Shown piece after piece: positions 56,775 to 64,000 of a stretch of DNA of 64,000 nt (the stretch's first letter is position 1; each line of letters starts with the position of its first letter). Position numbers and translations under genes: made by a program. The notes under the pieces are model-generated. The model saw only the letters and a list, made by a program, of their open reading frames with translations, was not told where the DNA came from and did not search any database. The stretch covers positions 54,273,366 to 54,337,365 of the forward strand of contig CM037871.1 of the NCBI GenBank assembly GCA_021292105.1, given 5' to 3'. The stretch comes from Anadara kagoshimensis (Eukaryota > Mollusca > Bivalvia > Arcoida > Arcidae).

Positions 56775-57228
56775 GTACGTGTTTTGTTTTGTATGTATCG
56801 CAGTTATAAACACTTAAATGGTACGAGAAATAGAATTTATCACTTGTGTGTGACCGATTCTATTAATCTCAGTCAATCGACAGCCAAGTTTCAACCCCTC
56901 TTCGTTACGTCGGTGTCGACATGTCTGTACTGTATGGTAATATAGTACCTGTTTTATTCTCATAGCATATAACTACGAAAATACGCACAAATGAGTAATA
57001 AATATTCAATTTATTAAAGTAATAATCTGAATTGTCTACAAAAGGCAGATGATGTTCTAAATGGTTTCCAAATAACATTATTTCTAATTATAGTTCAAAG
57101 AGGGGGTGTTGCAAGAATTGTCTAAAGCGTAGCCCAATGGTCAAGTCCAAATCATACTTAATCAAAAAGCTATCCGACGGTACATGAAGTTGGTTTCTTT
57201 TCTGTAAGCTAGCTGCATACATACATAT
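56775..57228. other. Non-coding stretch
   Basis: No repeat or gene recognised. Confidence 0.4.
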
Positions 57229-57386
57229 TATATACACGGTGTGTATGTACAACCCTCAGTATCAGGTCAATCGTTTTTCGTAGTCGTATCACTGCGAGTC
57301 GCGCTTGACCGACGAGTAGTGATACAACTACGAAAATAGGACAAGACCTGATACGAAGGGTTGTACATACACACTGTGTATATGAT
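57229..57386. mobile_element. Foldback element of about 158 bp
   Basis: Long inverted repeat: ATACACGGTGTGTATGTACA, ACCCTCAGTATCAGGTC, TTTTCGTAGTCGTATCACT on the left. Right-arm reverse complement: ATACACAGTGTGTATGTACA, ACCCTTCGTATCAGGTC, TTTTCGTAGTTGTATCACT. Arms of about 70 bp with roughly 85% identity around a short GC-rich centre (CGAGTCGCGCTTGACC). A transcript would be a miRNA-precursor-like long hairpin; a foldback transposon is the simpler reading. Confidence 0.8.
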
Positions 57387-57483
57387 ATTTCTATCTAACA
57401 TTTCCAATTAGGTTATTTAAAATAATATGAAAATAGGCATTGCCTATCCCGGGAAATGTCCAAATTTATTATCGGGTTATTGC

Positions 57484-57540
57484 ACACACACACACACACA
57501 CACACAACACACACACCCACACACACACACACACACACAA
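57484..57540. repeat. (AC)n microsatellite
   Basis: About 27 AC units with two interruptions. Confidence 0.95.
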
Positions 57541-57993
57541 AGAGATCAATATAACAACTCTTTATAAATTGAATATTATAGAACTAGAAAAGATGCAACT
57601 TTAAACATACAGTGATAAGAGTAAGTAGTTTTGTCAGAAAACCGGTGTCTTATAATAATTACCCAATACTAGTGGGACTGACTATAGTTAACTACCGTCG
57701 AGTTCTTGCGCTGTCTATCAATCATGTTCTGTCACATAGAACTGAGTTTTGGTATGATCTTTTCAGGGACACAAAAGGCTATTCAATTACCCAATATAGT
57801 GAATATACTAATCCATACCACAACAACATTTTAACGTTGTAATGTTTTCTCATCTTGAGTCACCTTTTACCATACCAAATGAGTAATTTAATCTACTGAT
57901 TTATGGATTGCATACTACTCCAGTTTCTTAAATCAAGACGTGTATCATATCACAGTTCAAGATTGTCCCATTCAATTAATGAAGCAGTTATAC
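57541..57993. other. Non-coding stretch
   Basis: A frame at 57612-57842 has fairly balanced composition but no recognised domain and no splice context, so it is not called. Confidence 0.4.
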
Positions 57994-58330
57994 CAATGAA
58001 AAACAAACATACTAATCCATGTCCAAATCATAATCCAGGAGTAAAGTAAAAAAAACTTTGAAACTGACAATTAGGTCAAACACACGGACTTCCACCAGGG
58101 AAGTGAGACCGAGTTTTCTGGAAGGGTAAGCACATTCTGTTAGCTAGCTACACCCGCCACGTGTGTAATCAATATTAAGTGAAAGGAACATGGAACTAAA
58201 ACATCCAGGGCAATCTTGGACACAGAGACATCAAACTTGTCAACAATACAGTGATGACGGTCATAAATCTTTTTGCCGAAGGCCTTGATAAGCCTAGGCT
58301 TGCAATATCCCTTGGTCAACAATCTATTCT
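57994..58330 (+). repeat. CAAAC interspersed element, longest copy
   Basis: Blocks in order: AAAAACAAACATACTAATCC, ATGTCCAAATCATAATCCAG, GGACTTCCACCAGGGAAGTG, GGAAGGGTAAGCACATTCTG, TAGCTAGCTACACCCGCCAC, GGAACATGGAAC, GGACACAGAGACATCAAAC, CAGTGATGACGGTCATAAA, GAAGGCCTTGATAAGCC, TAGGCTTGCAATATCCC and TTGGTCAACAATCTATTC. This defines a unit of about 335 bp. Confidence 0.9.
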
Positions 58331-58337
58331 GTTTGTG

Positions 58338-58630
58338 ACCGCCTTGGTCGCTCAATGATATAGCATCCTCCTGGAGAGTGGAAGGTTTCTGGTTCCAACC
58401 TGACTTGTGTTATACATGACAATACTTTAAAATTTGAGTTATTGCTTCCTCATTTTGCAAGCTACATTTGGCTTAGAGGATAGATTATCGACTGGTTATA
58501 GAATAATATTAATTGGGAATGGAATATTTGTCTTTGGCGTGCCTGACTCTGTGAGGCAGCACCTTTAACGCACAACCCAATATGAGTACAGTGGTATGAG
58601 GGTAAGCTCCTCTTACACCTTCAATATTCA
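58338..58630 (+). mobile_element. SINE-like sequence, decayed
   Basis: CGCCTTGGTCGCTCAATGAT resembles an A-box region and GGTTCCAACC, about 45 nt later, a B box. Downstream are ACACCTTCAATATTCACAG and other unclassified blocks. It abuts the 3' end of the CAAAC element at 58330, so the two may be one composite or adjacent insertions. Confidence 0.4.
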
Positions 58631-58997
58631 CAGGCATATAGTACCAAGATGGGAATTTTCTAAAGCACAGACCATTGCAAGTAACAAATGATATGATTAA
58701 AACTTGACAGGCTTGTACTGAAATAATGTTAATTTTAGCCCAGCCCCTTTATGTTTCACTGCATGAAGAGCCCCAGCCCTAGCCCCAGCCCTGGAGAGTT
58801 GAAGATGCCTTTTTCACTTATATCGAGACGGTTAATTCTAGGATGGTGGGTTAAAGTTTTTTTTTAACCCAGTCAAGCTTATTCATTATTCACCTAAATT
58901 AAAATGGAACATTCTGGGATCATATACTAGAAATGTGGTGCTTTAGTATTTATATCGAAATGGTCACTTCTGTGGATGGTGGAGTGGAAATTGGCAT
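58631..58997. other. Non-coding stretch
   Basis: Contains GCCCCAGCCCTAGCCCCAGC near 58770 and a weak SINE-A tail-like patch (TATCGAGACGG, AACCCAGTCAAG) near 58820-58880. No gene. Confidence 0.4.
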
Positions 58998-59031
58998 TTA
59001 TTCATATATATATATATATATATAATATATA

Positions 59032-59067
<36 letters not shown>
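58998..59067. repeat. (TA)n microsatellite
   Basis: Interrupted TA tract of about 70 bp directly upstream of the LINE tail at 59101. Confidence 0.95.
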
Positions 59068-59100
59068 CTTTTTTCGAGAACCAAGTATGGGATATCGAGG

Positions 59101-59268
59101 AGGGGTAATGTTGATTTTACCCTAGTTAAAATTTTTATATTCATTCAAAGAACTGTAAATTACTGGAATCTCCTGCCAGCATCAATAGTCCAGTCGCCAT
59201 CCCTAGAGATTTTCAAGGATTCAATTCAGACCTTACCCAAGTGGATCTCAACTACAGTCAGCTGCTAA
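59101..59268 (+). pseudogene. LINE ORF2 C-terminal fragment
   Basis: The last 42 codons before TAA (59266-59268) read FIQRTVNYWNLLP followed by ASIVQSPSLEIFKDSI. This is the C-terminal signature (R-T-x-x-x-WN-x-LP then a SL-x-x-F-K helix) of Jockey/CR1/L2-type LINE reverse transcriptases. Upstream the frame continues for about 13 codons to a (TA)n tract and nothing of the RT domain remains, so this is a 5'-truncated copy. The stop and 3' sequence look natural. It differs in type from the fragment at 34430-34690. Confidence 0.8.
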
Positions 59269-59870
59269 ACTCAACATGAATGTTTTATTTTTGTTATTTT
59301 CATCACAACTTTTTGGGACAGCGGTCCATCTCATTGCACAACATGTACAGTTTCCTCATCCAAGCTAGATTTATATGAGTGCAGTCATTGTAGTTGAAGT
59401 CGGTTCTAGTCAGCACCTTAAAGTCAAACTGTCCCAGCTCGATCAGCTGATCCACGTCATCTAAACAGAGGATTTGTCAATATTTACATTCAATCCGGAA
59501 TAAATGTCAATAAATTTTATCTGTACTTTCATAAAAATGATGATTGGGACAATCTGTTAATTAATTCTTTCGAAAAACGCATTTTACTATTTTTCTTAAA
59601 AATCGATCGTTTGTGAAAACGTCTTTCCCGTCCTGACGAACGCCATTTTTGTTTTTGCATTCAACGAGGGTCACATATGCACTCAAAATTTCCATTCAAT
59701 TAAGTAATAATATGTTACCGTAGAAGTCATATAATGTGGTTATGCCAACCTCGTAATAGGTTTGTGTCAGGTAACTATGGTTATCAATTTATCTAACTTG
59801 AAATTGGCAAATTTTGTATCTCCCCGCATTGTATACTGTGTGATCATGGTTGATGCACGTGGGAATGCCG
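59269..59870. other. Non-coding stretch
   Basis: LINE 3' untranslated remnant near 59269-59340, then unique sequence. No gene recognised. Confidence 0.45.
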
Positions 59871-59978
59871 ATCGCTGATTGGCTTACAGTGGTTATCGAT
59901 TTGAATTGAACTTTGACCCAATCAAAAGAAATCATGTCATCGCGAATCTTGAAACGCTACACTTAAAGATCAGCCAGA
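59871..59978 (+). promoter_or_regulatory. Promoter-like region with paired CCAAT boxes
   Basis: ATTGG (59878-59882) and CCAAT (59918-59922) lie 40 bp apart and head toward an ATG at 59979. The stretch is less AT-rich than its surroundings and includes ATGCCGATCGC just before. No TATA box. Compatible with a TATA-less promoter driving the short exon that follows; inference only. Confidence 0.25.
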
Positions 59979-59992
59979 ATGGCGAAAGAAAG
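59979..59992 (+). CDS. Candidate 5' coding exon, four codons
   Basis: ATGGCGAAAGAAAG followed by GTAAATAT: an ATG in strong context (CCAGAATGG) encoding MAKE plus two bases, then a consensus splice donor. Many animal genes have such short first coding segments. No downstream exon in matching phase was identified; the open segment at 62563 joined at its TTTCAG acceptor (62607) gives an immediate stop. The alternative is plain read-through of the frame 59879-60139. Confidence 0.22.
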
Positions 59993-60228
59993 GTAAATAT
60001 TTGGTATTCGATCAACCTATTTAAATTATTACTTGTTTCAATGAATTATTTTCACGATAATCGTTTTTTGGTTTCATTTCTGATGTACGAGACCGGCGAG
60101 ATTTTCCCCCCATATGGAGCTCACTTCCTGTCGATTTGACCGCTTCAATGACCTTTAGAAAAGTGGTGCACGCGCGGCGTCAAATGATTTGGACGTATGG
60201 TCTATGCAATTTTTCTACAATTTTTCTA

Positions 60229-60380
60229 TGACGTCATAGTACATACGTGTTACCTATAGACGGGAAATTGCTGGCGCTTCGCGCCGGGACATTTCCCGTA
60301 TGACATAATAATTTATTATGTTCTGTAGTAATGACGTCATTATTTACATTTGGCAAATCGGAGATTCCCCAATGACGTCA
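60229..60380. promoter_or_regulatory. Cluster of three TGACGTCA (CRE-type) sites
   Basis: Perfect palindromic TGACGTCA at 60229-60236, 60332-60339 and 60373-60380, within 152 bp. The motif binds CREB/ATF-family bZIP factors in animals. In AT-rich DNA three exact 8-mers this close are unexpected by chance. They lie in or just after the candidate first intron at 59993. Confidence 0.4.
60260..60299. repeat. GC-rich 40-nt hairpin
   Basis: ACGGGAAAT (60260-60268) pairs with ATTTCCCGT (60291-60299), and inside it GGCGC pairs with GCGCC around a TTC loop. Half of the motif (CCCGGGAAATGTCC) recurs near 57450, hinting at a dispersed element. Strong secondary structure in either DNA or RNA. Confidence 0.7.
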
Positions 60381-60700
60381 CAATGAGAAGTGCACGTGTA
60401 CTTTACCGCTAATGTTTTATCACGACAGTGTCTATACTTTAGCAATCCATTGACTACGACACAAAAAGAATCAAACAATCGAAACCATCAGAAGATAATT
60501 GAGACCACTGCGATCAAAACGCACATTTAAAATGCCAAAATAAAACTTATTTACAACGATAAAACCAGGAAACTTATTAAACTATTCTCTCCCTACGAAA
60601 GATTCAATACGTCTTATTGAATTCCATACTTAAGCAGAATTTAAACTGGGAGAAAAACAAATTTAACAGCGAACAAGCAAGTTCAGTGGTTTGGGATCTT
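60381..60700. other. Non-coding stretch
   Basis: AT-rich; nothing recognised. Confidence 0.4.
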
Positions 60701-60925
60701 CCGCCAGTAGAGTTTTCAGTCAAAGGGTCATAACTACCAGAAAAAAGTAAACCAACTCGGTTTCATGATATGCACAATTCCTATCAATGTTGATGATTTG
60801 CATAAAGTTTCGTAAAATAGTGTTTAATAGTTTAGAAGATTTATTCCGGAGGATGTATCTGGACGGACGAAAGGACGATATTTCAAATAAAATACCCCCC
60901 TCTTTCTTCGAAAGGCGGGGAATGC
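60701..60925 (+). repeat. Interspersed repeat of the 'AAGGGTCATAACT' style
   Basis: TCAAAGGGTCATAACTACC, TTTCATGATATGCAC, AAAGTTTCGTAAAATAG, GGACGGACGAAAGGACG and a terminal CCCCCCTCTTTCTTCG/AAAGGCGGGG hairpin (60895-60920). From general familiarity this block order is frequent in bivalve genomes; the family is unnamed here. Confidence 0.5.
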
Positions 60926-61429
60926 AAATAGGATGTACGGTAGCAGATTATACATAAAGAAGTTAATTTTAGTCGGTGACAGTCTCTGTATATATAAACT
61001 GTTACCTTCTATATTTAGTCAGAAGGTTTTTGATTTGATTTATATCACAGTCTGTTGTATTTGACATTTGACCCAGTGAACCTATGATCAGTGTACCAAA
61101 GTGTACGTCGTCCCACGCACTTGTTCCATGGCGGTGATCAATTTACACTCGGTTAATTAAGTTTGTGATGCATGCTTCGTATTCGTATGACGTACTTTTG
61201 TGTATTTACGTCTCAGTGTATATTGCATAATTTATAACCCCTAACATTTATGGAAACTAATCGAAATCTGTGTCTGAAAACGAAGACAGACAATTTATAT
61301 CGTGTTTAGAATAAAGATTTTAAAAAACAACAACTTTGCATCAATAAAGTGGAACAAGGACATCGATGCAATAAATATTTCAAAAGCTTGTTTGGGAAGC
61401 GTGACAATCCCATAATACATCAAGTTATA

Positions 61430-61880
61430 ACAGATAAATATACCAAGTTTTATTAAATTCTTTTCAATTTAAGGTCATATGTTTCCATATTTTGTAAAAT
61501 ACATCTAAGTAGAAAAAGGGGTATAAGTCTTTTAGAGATTTCAGCTGCGTGACGATTTTATCATATATACACCATCTGGACATAACAAAACACAAACTAA
61601 ATTTATTAATTTCATTCTAAAATATACAGTAGGACTAGATACGACCACAATGCTACCATATTGTGTGAAATAAAACAGAATTAAAAGGGACATAACTCCA
61701 TGGATGAAGAATTTCAGAAGGGTGACGATTTTATGATATGCCCATCATCTGGACATGACAAATACACAAATTGCATTCAAAACTGTAGAACTAGATATGC
61801 TCATTAGACACTTATATTTTGTAAAACAACTCTTAAGTGGTAAGTGGACATTACTCCTTGTCAAAGGAACTAAAGTCTTC
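61430..61880 (+). repeat. Diverged tandem repeat of about 170 bp, 2.5-3 copies
   Basis: GTGACGATTTTATCATATAT with CACCATCTGGACAT near 61550 recurs near 61722 as GTGACGATTTTATGATATGC with CATCATCTGGACAT. AGGGACATAACTCC (61684) and AGTGGACATTACTCC (61842) mark successive units. Old, diverged copies related to the repeat at 60701. Confidence 0.6.
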
Positions 61881-62562
61881 GAATACAATGCAAGATATGC
61901 AAAAAGCATCAGGATACCCTAGAAAGGCTAGAATTGTTTTTTATTAACTGAAATACTAAATGTGTAAGGTTTCTAATGACACTGATGTAGTTTATACGAG
62001 ACTGTTTCAGATCAAGCACCGGTCACCATTATATACATTGCCTAATGACACCGACTTGCAAATGTAGCTCGTTTCAGATGCACATTTGGATTAATGACAC
62101 CGAATTAGCTCGTGGCGCTTGTTGTTTTTAGCAGGATAATCTTCGCGAGTTTTCGATTCTGAATCATTTATTCTTAATGGTGACAATGTGGTTTTTTTTT
62201 ACTCTGGTATCCAGGTTTTCTGAGCACCACCAGTGAAATCTGAATGACTTATTTTATGGTTATCTATGTCCTTGTGATCATAAACCAACATTTCATTAAG
62301 TACAAAAACGATGAATATGAAAATTCTAGCATGGGTGTCGTGTAAACGTTACTTACCAGCAGCTAGCATTAAGTCATTTTCAAACGGTGTGAGTTCATGT
62401 GAATGTTCTGGTCTACTTCTGGTCGTACTTTAATAGTGCATGTTAGTTTTACCAACCTTGACAAAATGCAAAAAAAAAACAAAAAAACATCGGTATATAA
62501 AAAAATCCATAAATAGGGAGTGAAATATACCATAAGATGAATGCAAAATATCCATCATTTAA
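61881..62562. other. Non-coding stretch
   Basis: No gene recognised. A short local repeat, AATGACACYGA, occurs near 61975, 62043 and 62094. Confidence 0.4.
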
Positions 62563-62871
62563 CAATTACGTCCAAATAGAAATAATTACAGGGAAAATAG
62601 CATTTCAGATGATAGAAAGTCTTACGAGATACATACATCAATGTGTAGTAATGGCAGAGGTTCAGGTATAGCCTGTGGCGTTAATAATGTTGTATCTGAT
62701 ACAGTGACATATGATGTGTTATCTGCGTTATGTATACTAGGAGTTCATTTAGAAATACAAAATACGTCACTAGAAAACGTAAATACGCCATCAGCAAACA
62801 TATACAGTTGCACAGTTGATGCAATTGATGTCTTTGTTTATGAAAATCAAGGTCAAAATGAAGGAAAATAA
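62563..62871 (+). CDS. Open segment of 103 codons, possible terminal exon
   Basis: Open from after a TAA at 62560-62562 to TAA at 62869. The first internal ATG is at 62641 (MCSNGRGSGIACGVNNVVSD onward). Composition is protein-like, with balanced Ser, Thr, Asn, Val and Gly, five Cys and few AT-driven residues, and it ends in an acidic/Gln-rich stretch (YENQGQNEGK). An acceptor-like ATTTCAG lies at 62603-62608. No domain recognised and no partner exon found. Could be a real 3' exon, a decayed gene piece, or chance. Confidence 0.22.
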   Translation, partial: QLRPNRNNYRENSISDDRKSYEIHTSMCSNGRGSGIACGVNNVVSDTVTYDVLSALCILGVHLEIQNTSLENVNTPSANIYSCTVDAIDVFVYENQGQNEGK

Positions 62872-64000
62872 GTCATCTAGGTACAATGTGCCATTGGCAA
62901 AGACGGTTCCAATGATCGTATGATCTTAAGCATCTGCTAGACACGTTTAACAGAGGCACTTGTGCAATAGCGGTTCAGGTGATCGAATTGTCCAAGACAC
63001 TGTTTTGCATCTTTGTACACAACTGGTCAAAAACATCCGCTTGTCATTTTTACAGAACCGATGGAGCAAGGGCAGTCTCAGTGACCATCGATGACTTTGT
63101 CCTGCCATCTCAGAACTGTCCGCCACGGTATAAGGAATTTCAAGCATCATAATCCCACAATACTCCATTCCCATTAGATTGAAAAATGATGATAGATACA
63201 GCCTAAATTCAGTTGATTCTTATTAAAATCATTACAAAACAGATTTTACACTGAGACTTTGACTATTGATATGTAAACTTACGGAGCTCCTTTCGTGACA
63301 CGAAGAAATATATTTCAAACCTCGTGTCCACGATTTCTTCAACTCGCACGCATTAAAACCCGTATTATAGAACTGAGCTTTTACTTCATTGAGATTCAAA
63401 CCTACCGGATGCTTCAAACATTGAAATCTTTAAAACAGTTCAAAACTTTATTAACCTATCTAAGCGATTCTCAAACTAGAACTCTATTTTGTCAACTTAC
63501 TATTTATTTGTATACTACTACCAGTGTGTATATCTTACATGAATTAATCATATACATGTACTATTGCTTATATTCAACATTTTATATCTAACGAGTAACG
63601 ATTGTACCTGGCTTTATCATAATATTTTCCCTTGTTTTGGCCATTCAGTTTTAAATTTTACAGTTGCTAAGGAAACGGGTTAATATAAGCTATTCTGGCT
63701 TGTTAACGTTCCTGGATCCTTTTCTATATTTCTATATGTTTGTATATTGAATTACATATTGTATATGTATTGTTTTTGGAGAATAAAATATTGTTAAAAG
63801 TAACTCGCACGCACGACTTTTTAGCTTGTTTAACTCGTCATATGAATCATTTAGTTAATCTTGCAAACCATTACGCAAAAACTCCCCGACAAGGTGGAAA
63901 AAATATAGGCGATTATAACACAACCTCTATTAACAATAACAAGTCATGCATAAAAAAGTCATGCACACTCGTGTCACCAAAGGGGTTCCGTAGAAAACTA
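62872..64000. other. Non-coding right edge
   Basis: Two short overlapping antiparallel frames (63232-63417 and 63295-63591) and one at 62947-63174 have no recognised domain. AATAAAATATTG near 63782 is AT-rich context only. Nothing else identified up to the end. Confidence 0.4.

Noticed and set aside
57612-57842. 76-codon frame of balanced composition
   Set aside because: No domain, no flanking splice signals and no proper ATG context; cannot be separated from chance.

Overview
This is eukaryotic DNA, most likely from a mollusc and probably a bivalve. It is AT-rich, has no long non-repetitive reading frames, and shows no operon structure, rRNA or CRISPR array. It carries tRNA-derived SINE copies with A and B boxes, decayed LINE ORF2 ends, foldback and TIR-type mini-transposons, and many minisatellites. 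The mollusc assignment is an inference from the SINE and repeat style, not from a marker gene.

The window is essentially a gene desert. About 18.5 kb (roughly 29%) is tandem repeat in nine large arrays: 35 bp (1320-3090), about 44 bp (19950-22250), 44 bp (27897-29791), 32 bp (36903-38212), 33 bp (38540-40470), 49 bp (45139-46652), 62 bp in two opposed arms (46653-48899 and 49089-53489), and 147 bp (54105-55280). Nearly all long open frames are read-through of these arrays, not genes. Between the arrays lie at least 15 copies of one interspersed element, called here the CAAAC element because most copies start ATCAAAAACAAAC. There are also four or five copies of a tRNA-derived SINE (SINE-A), other SINE-like fragments, foldback elements, and two LINE tails (34430-34690 minus, 59101-59268 plus).

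The most notable system is at 27.2-27.9 kb: two identical 46-nt sequences fold as complete type I hammerhead ribozymes. They are directly repeated with their cleavage sites 559 nt apart, the layout of a retrozyme or Penelope-type LTR pair. A separate TIR element sits between them and a very homogeneous 44-bp satellite abuts the second ribozyme.

Several arrays can be traced to mobile elements. The 49-bp array is an amplification of the CAAAC element's 5' end. The 32-bp array is expanded from the core of a TIR element that is also present in short form at 26.7 kb. The 62-bp array appears to have grown inside the 49-bp array. The opposed 62-bp arms are explained by one inversion of 48900-53489, because the two broken units rejoin into one intact unit.

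Possible host-gene traces are weak: a 52-nt first coding exon with a good splice donor on the minus strand (8437-8488), a promoter-like region with ATG and donor near 59.9 kb followed by three TGACGTCA sites, a small candidate exon at 56.7 kb, and a 103-codon open segment at 62.6 kb. None has a recognised product.
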